Shown here in pieces: positions 32,995 to 41,713 of a stretch of DNA of 64,000 bases. Position 1 is the first letter of the stretch. Every line of letters starts with the position of its first letter. This stretch comes from Flavobacterium suncheonense GH29-5 = DSM 17707 (GTDB lineage: Bacteria > Bacteroidota > Bacteroidia > Flavobacteriales > Flavobacteriaceae), in NCBI RefSeq assembly GCF_000430025.1, contig NZ_AUCZ01000003.1, forward strand, positions 310,001-374,000. The letters run 5' to 3'. The position numbers were made by a program, and so were the translations under genes. The notes under the pieces were generated by a model. The model ran no database searches and had not been told where the DNA came from. It was given only the letters and a program-made list of their open reading frames with translations.

Positions 32995-34218
32995 TTATCT
33001 CAGTTTTAAGGATACCAGTGAAAAGATCGCTAACAGGATGGCTACAATCCAGAACCGGGTTACGATTTTACTCTCGTGATACCCTTTTTTCTGGTAATGA
33101 TGGTGCAACGGCGACATTAAAAAGATGCGACGCCCTTCTCCGTATTTTTTCTTGGTGTACTTAAAATAAGCCACCTGAAGTACTACCGATAAATTTTCGG
33201 CTAAAAAGATTCCGCAAAGCACCGGGATTAACAATTCTTTGCGAACCGCTATGGCCAACACCGCAATAATTCCGCCAATAGTCAAACTTCCGGTATCGCC
33301 CATGAAAACTGATGCCGGATACGCGTTGTACCAAAGAAACCCGACGAGCGACCCCACAAAGGCCGCAATGTACACGGTCATTTCTCCGGAATGCGGGATG
33401 TACATGATATTCAGATAATTTGAGAAAATGATATTTCCCGAAACGAAGGCAAAAATACCGAGCGTAAGCACCGATATGGCCGAGGTTCCCGCTGCCAGAC
33501 CGTCGATTCCGTCTGTTAAATTTGCTCCGTTGGAAACCGCCGTAATGATGAAAATGACCACCGGAATAAAAATCAGCCAGGCATAATCCTGATAATTATC
33601 GCCGGTCCAGGCTAAAAGTTCCGCATAATCGAATTCGTTGTTTTTAAAGAACGGAATGGTTGTAGCGGTGGATTTTTCCTCTTTTGCCAGAGCCGTAATC
33701 ACGGTTCCTTCTTTAAAAATATCGGTGGTGGAAGTATCGGTTCTTACCGTAACACCGGGATGAAAATACAATACCGAACCCACAATAAGTCCTAAGCCAA
33801 TCTGACCGATTACTTTAAATCTGCCTTTTAAACCTTCTTTATCTTTTTTGAAAATTTTGATATAGTCGTCTATAAAACCAATGGTTCCCATCCAAAGAGT
33901 GGTTACAATCAGCAGGATTACATAGATATTGTCCAGTTTGGCCAATAACAACACCGGAATCAAGGTGGAGAAAATAATAATCAAGCCTCCCATGGTGGGT
34001 GTTCCCGCTTTTTGCGTTTGCCCTTCCAAGCCTAATTCGCGAACGGTTTCCCCGATTTGCTGTCTTCTTAAATAATTGATAATACGCTTTCCGTAAATGG
34101 TGGAAATCATCAGTGACAATATAATTGCCAATCCGGAACGGAACGTAATGTACTGAAATACACCGGTTCCCGGAACATCCAGATTTCTGTGTAAATATTC
34201 GAAGAAATAATACAGCAT
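32995..34218 (-). CDS. mraY: Phospho-N-acetylmuramoyl-pentapeptide transferase
   Basis: A 407-residue polytopic enzyme that transfers phospho-MurNAc-pentapeptide to undecaprenyl phosphate, making lipid I. Family motifs: [54 protein letters not shown] and the magnesium-site region near [15 protein letters not shown]. It is about 45 residues longer than Escherichia coli MraY because of an insert (roughly 165-215, rich in Thr, Lys and Glu, [15 protein letters not shown]) after a membrane helix; Bacteroidota MraY often carries this. It lies 81 bases after murE. Confidence 0.97.
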   Translation of the reverse strand: MLYYFFEYLHRNLDVPGTGVFQYITFRSGLAIILSLMISTIYGKRIINYLRRQQIGETVRELGLEGQTQKAGTPTMGGLIIIFSTLIPVLLLAKLDNIYVILLIVTTLWMGTIGFIDDYIKIFKKDKEGLKGRFKVIGQIGLGLIVGSVLYFHPGVTVRTDTSTTDIFKEGTVITALAKEEKSTATTIPFFKNNEFDYAELLAWTGDNYQDYAWLIFIPVVIFIITAVSNGANLTDGIDGLAAGTSAISVLTLGIFAFVSGNIIFSNYLNIMYIPHSGEMTVYIAAFVGSLVGFLWYNAYPASVFMGDTGSLTIGGIIAVLAIAVRKELLIPVLCGIFLAENLSVVLQVAYFKYTKKKYGEGRRIFLMSPLHHHYQKKGYHESKIVTRFWIVAILLAIFSLVSLKLR

Positions 34219-34299
34219 ATTTTTTAGTTTTTTTGATTAAGGTTAATTCTGTCTGGCGGATACTATTCTGTTTACAGCCTGCGGAATACGTATTACTTA

Positions 34300-35760
34300 C
34301 TATTTATTTAATTGTTCCAATAACTCTTTTACAATCTTCATATCGTCGAAATCATAACGCACGCCCTGAATTTCCTGATAGGTTTCGTGACCTTTTCCGG
34401 CAATTAAAATAATGTCGCCGCTTTGTGCCAGCTGACAAGCCGTTTTAATTGCCTGCTTTCTATCTACAATCGACAGTGTTTTTTTGAAATTTTGGCCTTC
34501 CACCCCTTTTTCCATGTCTTCGATGATGGCTTCCGGTTGTTCACTTCTCGGATTATCCGATGTAAAAATGGCTTTATCGCTCATTTCGGACGCTATTTTT
34601 GCCATTATCGGTCGCTTGGTTTTATCGCGGTCGCCACCACAACCCACTACCGTGATTAACTGTTCGTTTTTGGTACGGATGTCTTCGATGGTTTTCAGTA
34701 CGTTTTCCAAGGCATCCGGCGTGTGCGCATAATCCACTATCGCCGTGATGTTCGATTCGGAAACGATAAACTGAAAACGTCCGGAAACACTTTCCAACTC
34801 GCTTAACAACCTTAAAGTTTCCTGTTCTTCCAAGCCCAATTGCACTGCAGCGCCGTAAATCGCCAGTAAATTGTAGGCATTAAACGAACCAATTAAACGC
34901 ACCCAGACTTCCTGATCGTTAATCTTCATCAGCAGGCCTGAAAGTTGATTTTCCAAAACCTGAGCGCGATAATCTGCATACGATTTTAGCGCGTAAGTCA
35001 ATTTTCGGGCTTTAGTATTCTGAAGCATTACCGGTCCGTTTTTGTCGTCGGTATTGGTGATGGCAAAAGCGGTTTTCGGCAAATTGTCGAAGAACGATTT
35101 CTTAACATCGCGGTATTCGGCAAATGTGGTGTGATAATCCAAATGGTCGTGCGACAGATTCGTAAAAATTCCGCCGGTAAAATGTAAGCCTTCTGTTCTT
35201 TTCTGATGAATGCCGTGAGAACTTACTTCCATAAAACAATAATCACAACCTGTTTCCACCATTTCGCGCAAATAGTGGTTTATCGTAAGGGAATCCGGAG
35301 TGGTATGCGTGGCTTTGAATTCGGTTTCATCCACCATAATTCTTACTGTGGACAGCAAACCGACTTTGTACCCCGCATTTTTAAACAATTGATACAACAA
35401 AGTCGCAATTGTGGTTTTTCCATTGGTTCCGGTTACGCCTACGAGTTTTAAATCGGCAGACGGATTTCCGTAGAAATTAGCGGCCATATATGCTAAAGCG
35501 CTGCTGGTGTCGGCTACCTGAATATAGGTAATTCCTTCCGCAATCGCACTTGGTAAAACCTCACAAACCACAACTGTCGCGCCTAACCCGATTGCTTTTT
35601 CAATAAAATCATGTCCGTCGGAAACCGTTCCTTTTATAGCTACAAAAGCATCGCCGGAGACGATTTTTCGGGAATCGAATTCGATTTTGTTCACCTCGAT
35701 ATCCGTGGAACCTTTTACAGCTTCAATCGCTACTTTATATAATATATCTTTTAAAACCAT
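34300..35760 (-). CDS. murE: UDP-MurNAc-L-alanyl-D-glutamate--meso-diaminopimelate ligase
   Basis: A 486-residue Mur ligase. The ATP loop is VTGTNGKTTIATLLY; the central region has CFMEVSSHGIHQKR and FTNLSHDHLDYH. The substrate-selecting motif TSDNPRSEQP contains DNPR, known to specify meso-diaminopimelate rather than lysine. C-terminal IAGKGHETYQEIQG is also typical. The ATG at 35760 overlaps the ftsI TGA by one base (TGATG), a better start than the GTG one codon upstream, and indicates translational coupling. Confidence 0.97.
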   Translation of the reverse strand: MVLKDILYKVAIEAVKGSTDIEVNKIEFDSRKIVSGDAFVAIKGTVSDGHDFIEKAIGLGATVVVCEVLPSAIAEGITYIQVADTSSALAYMAANFYGNPSADLKLVGVTGTNGKTTIATLLYQLFKNAGYKVGLLSTVRIMVDETEFKATHTTPDSLTINHYLREMVETGCDYCFMEVSSHGIHQKRTEGLHFTGGIFTNLSHDHLDYHTTFAEYRDVKKSFFDNLPKTAFAITNTDDKNGPVMLQNTKARKLTYALKSYADYRAQVLENQLSGLLMKINDQEVWVRLIGSFNAYNLLAIYGAAVQLGLEEQETLRLLSELESVSGRFQFIVSESNITAIVDYAHTPDALENVLKTIEDIRTKNEQLITVVGCGGDRDKTKRPIMAKIASEMSDKAIFTSDNPRSEQPEAIIEDMEKGVEGQNFKKTLSIVDRKQAIKTACQLAQSGDIILIAGKGHETYQEIQGVRYDFDDMKIVKELLEQLNK

Positions 35761-37757
35761 CACGATAATTCTAAGGTTATGATTTGATTTTTTCTGAAAA
35801 CCTGTCCGGGCTGAATGGACTGTTGTTTCACTCTTCCGGTTCCGATTACTTTCACTTTCATCCCGAAATTCTCAAGCATTGCCACAGCATCCATTCCGGT
35901 CATTCCTTTCACATTTGGCACTACTGCTTCTTTTTTCTGGACCTTATCGTAATACTCCGCGTAATTTTTCTCCTGCGTTTTATAGCGAACGTTCAGTTTT
36001 TTGATTTCGTTGGTGGACGGCACATCGGTAAAAATCTTTTGTGCGATTCGTTTGAAAACCGGCCCGGCCACATCGGCTCCGTAATAGCCTGCCGCCACAT
36101 TAGGTTTGTGCACTACCACTACGCAGGAATATTTCGGTTCATCCGCCGGGAAGAAACCTACGAAAGACGAAGCGTAATACATTTTCCCGTCTCCTTTATG
36201 ATAATCTACCTGAGCGGTTCCGGTTTTTCCGGCCATCGAAAAATCTTTGGAATACAATTTCGAACCGGTTCCCCGCTTCACCACATTACCCAAAACGGCT
36301 TTAATTTTAGCCAAAGCATCATCGGAACAGATTTTAGGATTGATTACCTGCTTGTCAAATTTTTTGATGGTTTTATTCCACTCCTTAATTTCTTTTACAA
36401 ACTGCGGTTTTACCATTTCACCGTTGTTTGCCACTGCATTGTACAAGGTTAGCGTTTGTAAAGGTGTCATAGAAACCCCATACCCGAAAGCCATCCACGG
36501 AAGGGAAATCGCCGACCATTTTTTATCACTCGGCTGCGGAACATACGGTATGCCTTCTCCTTTAAATGGCAACCCGAGCGGTTTGTTTAAACCCAAATTG
36601 TTCAATCGGTTGACAAATTGCTCCGGATTGTCTTTGTAATTTTCATATACGGCCTGCACCAATACAGTATTCGAGGATACTTCAAAACCTCGGGCCAGTG
36701 AAATTTTTCCGTAACCGCCTTTGTGGGAATCGCGAACGTGACGGCCTCTGTAAGTGATATCCCCTCCTTTGGAATCGTACACCTGACTGGTATCGACTTT
36801 TTCATCATCTAAAAGTGCAATTAGATCTACCAGTTTAAAGGTTGAACCCGGTTCGTGCGATTCCGCTACGGCGTAATTAATGGTTTCATAATAATTCCCG
36901 CTTTCCGAGCGTCCTAAATTGGAAATCGCTTTTACTTCGCCGGTTTTGGTTTCCATCACCACCACACAACCGTGATCGGCCTGATAGTATTCCAATTGCT
37001 TCAGCAAGGCGTGATGGGCAATATCCTGAATGTAAACATCAATGGTTGAAATGATGTCATAGCCGTCTCTTGGCTCAATTTCGTTGTTATCACTGATAGG
37101 TTTCCACTGATTTTTGGCAATTTTCTGCATCAGACGACGGCCGTCTTTTCCGTTAAGGTATTCACCGAAAGCACCTTCAATTCCTACTCTTGTTCCTTTT
37201 CCTTTTTCGTCGAAACGTTCGTAACCGATGGTTCTTTCCGCAATTTTTCCAATCGGATGTTCCCGAACGGTTTTCTGCTCGGTAATCATACCGCCTTTAT
37301 AAGCTCCCAGATTGAACAATGGAAAACTCTTGATACGCATGTATTCCGTATAACTTTGCTTGCGTGCTAACAAATAATAGCGGTTTTTGTTGGCTCTGGC
37401 TTTTCTCAATTCCGACTGGAAATAGCCGGACGGTTTCCCTAAAACTAAGGCCAGGGAATCCGAAAGCGGTTTCACGTATTTCTCAAAATTTTCCGCAGAA
37501 GGCGCCAACGCATCGAAACGGATGGTGTAATTCGGGATGGAGGTGGCCAGCAAACTTCCGTCGGCGGAATAGACATTTCCTTTATTCGCCGGGATTACAA
37601 AGTTTTTTACCGTACGCTGTTTGGCCAGCTGACGGTAGTGCTCCCCTTCCACCCACTGAATATTGGTAAGCTTTACGGTAACAGCAACAGCCATCATGAA
37701 AATCATGAAGGCTACCAGATAAATGCGATACGATATGTGTTTGTTGTCTACTGCCAT
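35760..37757 (-). CDS. ftsI: Penicillin-binding protein FtsI (class B transpeptidase) with PASTA domain
   Basis: A 665-residue division transpeptidase. One N-terminal membrane helix (IYLVAFMIFMMAVAVTVKL) anchors a dimerisation domain (about 40-220) and a transpeptidase domain with the active-site SxxK in EPGSTFKLVD, the SxN motif in EVSSNTVLVQ and the KTGT box in SMAGKTGTAQV. The C-terminus has a PASTA domain (VVPNVKGMTGMDAVAMLENFG), rarer in Gram-negative FtsI but usual in Bacteroidota. It overlaps ftsL by 10 bases and murE by one. Confidence 0.96.
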   Translation of the reverse strand: MAVDNKHISYRIYLVAFMIFMMAVAVTVKLTNIQWVEGEHYRQLAKQRTVKNFVIPANKGNVYSADGSLLATSIPNYTIRFDALAPSAENFEKYVKPLSDSLALVLGKPSGYFQSELRKARANKNRYYLLARKQSYTEYMRIKSFPLFNLGAYKGGMITEQKTVREHPIGKIAERTIGYERFDEKGKGTRVGIEGAFGEYLNGKDGRRLMQKIAKNQWKPISDNNEIEPRDGYDIISTIDVYIQDIAHHALLKQLEYYQADHGCVVVMETKTGEVKAISNLGRSESGNYYETINYAVAESHEPGSTFKLVDLIALLDDEKVDTSQVYDSKGGDITYRGRHVRDSHKGGYGKISLARGFEVSSNTVLVQAVYENYKDNPEQFVNRLNNLGLNKPLGLPFKGEGIPYVPQPSDKKWSAISLPWMAFGYGVSMTPLQTLTLYNAVANNGEMVKPQFVKEIKEWNKTIKKFDKQVINPKICSDDALAKIKAVLGNVVKRGTGSKLYSKDFSMAGKTGTAQVDYHKGDGKMYYASSFVGFFPADEPKYSCVVVVHKPNVAAGYYGADVAGPVFKRIAQKIFTDVPSTNEIKKLNVRYKTQEKNYAEYYDKVQKKEAVVPNVKGMTGMDAVAMLENFGMKVKVIGTGRVKQQSIQPGQVFRKNQIITLELS

Positions 37758-38092
37758 AAACCCTGTAACACGCCTTTTTCTTCTTTTGCTACTCTTATTT
37801 TTTTAGGCGGAACCGATGACGGAAAAATATGCTTCGGTTCCATTTCCTTTGATATGGTGGATTCCATTTTAAGTTCCATCAGTTGGGAACGGCGGTCTAC
37901 AAATTCAGAACGCAGTTCTTTTACCTCATTCGTGAGCTCTGTAATACGGTAGGTTTTCTGCTCATAACGGTGCGAATTGGCAATCATAATCATCGCCAGC
38001 AGGATCAGAAACAGGATGAATTTCCAATTCTTCAACGCATCGTCTTCGATCAGAAATTTTGCTTTTAACAAACTGTATACGCCGCCTTTCAT
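37748..38092 (-). CDS. ftsL: FtsL-like divisome protein
   Basis: A 114-residue small bitopic membrane protein. A cytoplasmic N-terminus (about 1-22) precedes one helix (WKFILFLILLAMIMIANS, about 23-40) and a periplasmic coiled coil with heptad-like Leu spacing (ITELTNEVKELRSEFVDRRSQLMELK). This is the FtsL architecture, and its place between rsmH and ftsI is the conserved ftsL position. FtsL joins FtsQ to recruit FtsW-FtsI. Sequence identity in the family is low, so the call rests on layout and context. Confidence 0.88.
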   Translation of the reverse strand: MKGGVYSLLKAKFLIEDDALKNWKFILFLILLAMIMIANSHRYEQKTYRITELTNEVKELRSEFVDRRSQLMELKMESTISKEMEPKHIFPSSVPPKKIRVAKEEKGVLQGLWQ

Positions 38093-38095
38093 TTC

Positions 38096-39004
38096 TTATC
38101 GTTTTTCCGCAATTCTCAATTTGGCACTTCGGGCACGGTTGTTTTCTTTAATTTCCGCTTCGGAAGGCACAATCATTTTTCCGATTAGCCTGAATGGCAC
38201 TTCAAATCTTCCAAAAAAATCGCGCTCCGGCTCTCCTTCGAACAAACCGTTTTTCATGAAACGCTTTACCAGTCGGTCTTCCAGAGAATGATAGGAAATC
38301 ACACTCAAACGACCGCCCGGTTTTAAAATTTCCAACGACTGTTCCAAAAACTCTTTCAGCACTTCCATTTCCTGATTTACCTCAATGCGGATTGCCTGAT
38401 AAATCTGTGCTAAAATCTTATTGCTTTTGTGTGCCGGTAAAAATTTCGACAGCACTTTTTTTAACTGTTCCGTATTTTTGATAGGCTGCTCTTTTCTAGC
38501 CGTCACAATGGCGTTTGCCAAGCCTTTTGCTGTTGTTAACTCGCCGTATTCAGCAAAAATTCTGCGCAAATCAGCTTCCTCATATTCATTTACCACATGA
38601 TAGGCACTTACAGCATCGTTTTGATTCATGCGCATGTCCAGCTCTGCATCGAAACGGGTTGAAAAACCGCGCTCCGCTACGTCAAACTGATGCGATGAAA
38701 CGCCTAAATCACCTAAAATCCCGTCCACTTCTTTTACGCCGTGAAAGCGAAGAAAACGCTTTAGGAATCGGAAATTTTCATTGATTAACGTAAAGCGCTC
38801 GTCGTCAATCGCATTCGCCAGAGCATCGGTATCCTGATCAAACGCAAACAATCTTCCGTTCGGCCCCAAACGACGCATAATTTCTCTGGAATGCCCTCCG
38901 CCGCCGAACGTTACATCCACATAAACCCCATCCGGTTTAATATTCAGACCGTCCACCGTTTCTTTTAGCAAAACCGGATTATGATATTCCATTTCCATCG
39001 TCAT
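38096..39004 (-). CDS. rsmH: 16S rRNA (cytosine(1402)-N(4))-methyltransferase
   Basis: A 302-residue SAM-dependent enzyme that methylates C1402 in the 30S decoding site. Motifs: YHNPVLLKETVDGL, VDVTFGGGGHSREIM (SAM loop), FAFDQDTDALANA, GILGDLGVSSHQFD, RGFSTRFDAELDMRMNQ and VISYHSLEDRLVKRFMK. Two further in-frame Met codons lie at 38998 and 38992, so the exact start within the first five codons is open. The gene overlaps the end of mraZ by about 25 bases. Confidence 0.97.
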   Translation of the reverse strand: MTMEMEYHNPVLLKETVDGLNIKPDGVYVDVTFGGGGHSREIMRRLGPNGRLFAFDQDTDALANAIDDERFTLINENFRFLKRFLRFHGVKEVDGILGDLGVSSHQFDVAERGFSTRFDAELDMRMNQNDAVSAYHVVNEYEEADLRRIFAEYGELTTAKGLANAIVTARKEQPIKNTEQLKKVLSKFLPAHKSNKILAQIYQAIRIEVNQEMEVLKEFLEQSLEILKPGGRLSVISYHSLEDRLVKRFMKNGLFEGEPERDFFGRFEVPFRLIGKMIVPSEAEIKENNRARSAKLRIAEKR

Positions 39005-39449
39005 TTAAATTACCCATTACTTGTTCTGCCAAATCCGCAAAATCGACATCATCTCCGGAAATGGATTGCTCGTACAAATCTTTATCCCAGATTTCGATGA
39101 TATTTACCTTTGAGGTCAAGACCAAATCTTTTGAAATTCCGGCAAAATCAATCAAATCTTTTGTGATTAAAAGGCGGCCTGCATCGTCAATTTCGACCAT
39201 CTTCACTCCTGCCATAAACTTGCGGATAAAATCGTTGTTCTTTTTTACAAAACGATTCAATCCGTTGATTTTCTGCATCATTATATCCCATTCCGCTTTC
39301 GGCCAGAGCTCTACGCATTTATCAAAAACGGAGCGTTTCAACACAAAACCATCATCCAAAGAAGGCAATTGCTTCTTCAGCGGAGCCGGCACCATCAGCC
39401 TTCCTTTAGCGTCGATTTTACACTCGTATGTTCCGATAATATTCGTCAA
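38979..39449 (-). CDS. mraZ: Transcriptional regulator/division protein MraZ
   Basis: A 156-residue AbrB-like DNA-binding protein with two MraZ repeats: GTYECKIDAKGRLMVPAPLKKQL (about 5-27), with the conserved DxxxR, and VEIDDAGRLLITKDLIDFAGI in the second half. MraZ is known to bind direct repeats upstream of its own gene and control the dcw operon. The only start that keeps the first repeat intact is a TTG at 39449; the next Met would remove the DxxxR motif. Three spaced GTGG boxes lie upstream, as expected for its target. Confidence 0.95.
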   Translation of the reverse strand: MTNIIGTYECKIDAKGRLMVPAPLKKQLPSLDDGFVLKRSVFDKCVELWPKAEWDIMMQKINGLNRFVKKNNDFIRKFMAGVKMVEIDDAGRLLITKDLIDFAGISKDLVLTSKVNIIEIWDKDLYEQSISGDDVDFADLAEQVMGNLNDDGNGIS

Positions 39450-39477
39450 GCGAAACGGTTTTTGAATTGATTTAGAA

Positions 39478-39485
39478 CAAAAGTA
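39478..39485 (-). promoter_or_regulatory. -7 box of the mraZ/dcw promoter
   Basis: On the minus strand 39485-39478 reads TACTTTTG, a TAnnTTTG match, 28 bases before the TTG start. It lies just downstream of the three MraZ boxes. A possible -33 TTTG overlaps the boxes at 39514-39511. Confidence 0.65.
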
Positions 39486-39496
39486 CAGATTTTTTT

Positions 39497-39525
39497 ACCA
39501 CATTTTACCACAAATTCCCACTTTG
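39497..39525 (-). promoter_or_regulatory. MraZ operator: three GTGG boxes with 10-nt period
   Basis: Minus-strand boxes GTGGG (39521-39517), GTGGT (39511-39507) and GTGGT (39501-39497) are spaced exactly 10 bases apart. This matches the known MraZ target design (TGGG or GTGG repeats with 5-base spacers). They lie directly upstream of the -7 box, in the region a repressor would block. Confidence 0.8.
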
Positions 39526-39804
39526 TTGATAAGTTTTTACACCCGAACACCAATTCGTAAGAAAATCTGGTAATTCACTCATTTTTAATATTTAAGAAAA
39601 ATTTAATGTTTTAAAAGAATCTCAAAACAAAACGCAATAATTTTTAAAAAACGACATAATTTATTGCCGAATTTCGAAAAAGAAGAATTTCCATTTTTCA
39701 ATAGCTTTTCGATTCAAAAAATGTTGATAATTAACACTTTAGCCAAAACAATGGTTTCAAATCAGTTTTAATAAGAAACTATTTTCGATTTTCAGGGTGA
39801 AACG
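39526..39804. other. AT-rich intergenic stretch without recognised genes
   Basis: This non-coding stretch separates the divergent dcw cluster and the alpha/beta hydrolase gene. It is very A/T-rich with poly-A and poly-T runs. I saw no ORF, tRNA, repeat or confident regulatory site in it beyond the flanking promoter elements. Confidence 0.6.
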
Positions 39805-39834
39805 CTCCTATTTTAGGAGAAAATCATATATTTG
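39805..39834 (+). promoter_or_regulatory. Promoter of the alpha/beta hydrolase gene with an inverted repeat
   Basis: TATATTTG at 39827-39834 matches the -7 consensus. Seven bases upstream, CTCCTA-TTT-TAGGAG (39805-39819) is a perfect 6-bp-arm inverted repeat placed where the -33 contacts would be, so it could be an operator. No TTTG -33 box is present. Confidence 0.5.
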
Positions 39835-39872
39835 TCTGAATTTGATATTGGATCATTATACACCAAAAACAC

Positions 39873-40628
39873 ATGTTGAAAAAAGAAGGCAAATACAGAT
39901 ATTTTGAAGCTGGAGAGGGCACGCCTATCATTATTTTACACGGATTAATGGGCGGTTTAAGCAACTTCGACGGCGTTGCAGATTTCTTCCCAAAACACGG
40001 TTATAAAGTTGTCATTCCGGAATTACCACTATACACCAATAACATTTTAAAGACTAATGTAAAAGCGTTTTCAAAATTTGTAAAGGATTTTATCACCTTT
40101 AAAGATTTCGATAAAGTTATTTTGCTGGGAAACTCGCTTGGAGGCCATATCGCGCTGTACCACACCAAAATGTATCCCGAAAAAATGGCCGGCTTAATCA
40201 TTACGGGAAGCTCCGGTTTATACGAAAGCGCCATGGGTGAAAGCTATCCAAAAAGGGGTGATTATGAGTACATTAAGAAAAAAGCCGAAGATGTTTTTTA
40301 CGATCCGAAAGTAGCCACCAAAGAAATTGTGGACGATGTGTATGCTACTGTTAACGACCGCATCAAGCTTTTAAAAACGCTTACGATTGCAAAAAGTGCC
40401 ATCCGACACAATATGGCGAAAGATTTGCCTAAAATGACAACGCCAACCTGTATTATCTGGGGCCGAAACGATAAAGTTACCCCGCCGGATGTGGCTGAGG
40501 AATTCAACCGCTTATTGCCCAATTCCGATTTGTACTGGATTGACAAATGCGGTCATGCAGCCATGATGGAGCATCCGGACGAATTCAACCGATTGATGCT
40601 GGAATGGCTTAAAAAATCGAATTTATAA
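39873..40628 (+). CDS. Alpha/beta-fold hydrolase
   Basis: A 251-residue soluble alpha/beta hydrolase without signal peptide. The oxyanion HG motif is ILHGLMGG, the nucleophile elbow GNSLGG places Ser88, and the acid and base are probably Asp200 in GRNDKVTP and His228 in KCGHAAMMEHP. A small lid lies around 115-165. The substrate cannot be inferred; similar proteins act on esters, epoxides or C-C bonds. A hairpin terminator separates it from yihA 45 bases downstream. Confidence 0.92.
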   Translation: MLKKEGKYRYFEAGEGTPIIILHGLMGGLSNFDGVADFFPKHGYKVVIPELPLYTNNILKTNVKAFSKFVKDFITFKDFDKVILLGNSLGGHIALYHTKMYPEKMAGLIITGSSGLYESAMGESYPKRGDYEYIKKKAEDVFYDPKVATKEIVDDVYATVNDRIKLLKTLTIAKSAIRHNMAKDLPKMTTPTCIIWGRNDKVTPPDVAEEFNRLLPNSDLYWIDKCGHAAMMEHPDEFNRLMLEWLKKSNL

Positions 40629-40633
40629 ACAAG

Positions 40634-40658
40634 AAGTTACAGGCAACTGTAACTTTTT
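40634..40658 (+). terminator. Intrinsic terminator after the alpha/beta hydrolase gene
   Basis: AAGTTACAG (40634-40642) pairs with CTGTAACTT (40647-40655) across a GCAA tetraloop and is followed by Ts. It starts 5 bases after the stop codon. Confidence 0.8.
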
Positions 40659-40672
40659 CAATTTAAAATATC

Positions 40673-41290
40673 ATGAAAATTAACACTGCCGAATTTGTCA
40701 TCAGCAACTCCGAAGTGAGCAAATGCCCGAAAGAACCGCTTCCGGAATATGCTTTTATCGGCCGTTCGAACGTGGGAAAATCGTCGCTGATTAACATGCT
40801 GACCAACCACAAGAATTTGGCAAAAACTTCCGGAAAACCCGGAAAAACACAGCTTATCAACCATTTTAAAATCAATTCCAACTGGTTTTTAGTCGACTTG
40901 CCGGGATATGGTTATGCAAGGGTTTCCAAAAAAACAAAAGAAACCTTTCAGAAGTTCATCACCGATTATTTTGAAAAAAGAGAACAGTTGGTTTGTGCGT
41001 TTGTACTGATTGACATCCGTCATGAAGCGCAGAAAATCGATTTGGAATTCATCAATTATTTAGGCGAAACCGGCGTGCCGTTCTGCATTGTTTTTACCAA
41101 AGCTGATAAAATCAGTCGGGGAAAAATCGATCAGCATGTGGCCGCTTACCGCAAGGCGCTTTTGGCCAACAACTGGGAAGAAATGCCGCAATATTTCGTA
41201 ACCTCATCCACAGAGGAAACCGGAAGAGAACCGCTTCTGGAATTTATCGATCAGGTGAATGACGATTTATTTAAAAACAACAGCTTGTAA
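40673..41290 (+). CDS. yihA: Ribosome biogenesis GTPase YihA/YsxC
   Basis: A 205-residue TRAFAC-class GTPase (EngB) needed for late 50S assembly. G motifs: G1 GRSNVGKSSLIN (residues 30-41), G2 region KTSGKPGKTQLINH, G3 VDLPGYGYARV, G4 FTKADKI, and the C-terminal TSSTEETGREPLLEFI. Length is normal. It is transcribed toward gldC, and the two genes converge on a 16-bp palindrome. Confidence 0.97.
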   Translation: MKINTAEFVISNSEVSKCPKEPLPEYAFIGRSNVGKSSLINMLTNHKNLAKTSGKPGKTQLINHFKINSNWFLVDLPGYGYARVSKKTKETFQKFITDYFEKREQLVCAFVLIDIRHEAQKIDLEFINYLGETGVPFCIVFTKADKISRGKIDQHVAAYRKALLANNWEEMPQYFVTSSTEETGREPLLEFIDQVNDDLFKNNSL

Positions 41291-41311
41291 AAATATCTGT
41301 ATAAAAAAGAA

Positions 41312-41355
41312 CCGCGAATTCACGAATATTAATAAATACATTCGTGAATTCGCGG
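41312..41355. repeat. Palindromic intergenic element, copy 1 (CCGCGAATTCACGAAT arms)
   Basis: Arms of 16 bases (41312-41327 and 41340-41355) are perfectly complementary around a 12-base AT loop. It lies between the convergent genes yihA and gldC and could act as a terminator for both. A related palindrome occurs at 51656-51699, also between convergent genes. Confidence 0.8.
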
Positions 41356-41377
41356 CTAAATTATCAAAAAAGGCCGC

Positions 41378-41713
41378 TTACTTCTTCAATTCCAGCTTTT
41401 CAGCGAAATAATCGCAGAAATCCCGCATGGTGGCTGTCATTTTCTCATCTTCGGTAGCGCGGTGAAAGGTATCGGCCATGGCTACTAAGGTTTGGTGGAA
41501 AAACACTTTCATTTCGTCCACCGGCATGTCTTTCGTCCACAAATCGATGCGTAAGGTTTCCTGTGCTTTGCTGTCCCAGATGGATAACAGCATGGCTTTG
41601 GCTTCTTCTGCATTTACACCTCCGTCTTTAGCAGTCCACGATAATTTTTCGGGTACGCGGTTTTCGTCTAACTCAACCGTAAGTTTTATTTCAGATTTAA
41701 TCGTTTTTGACAT
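41378..41713 (-). CDS. gldC: Gliding motility protein GldC
   Basis: A 111-residue cytoplasmic protein recognised from size, sequence (SEIKLTVELDENRVPEKLSW; FFHQTLVAMADTFHRATEDEKM) and its position right after gldB. In Flavobacterium johnsoniae, GldC is needed for full gliding motility and is thought to assist the gliding/T9SS machinery; its biochemical activity is not known. Its start codon overlaps the gldB stop by one base, so they are co-translated. No signal peptide or membrane helix is present. Confidence 0.93.
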   Translation of the reverse strand: MSKTIKSEIKLTVELDENRVPEKLSWTAKDGGVNAEEAKAMLLSIWDSKAQETLRIDLWTKDMPVDEMKVFFHQTLVAMADTFHRATEDEKMTATMRDFCDYFAEKLELKK

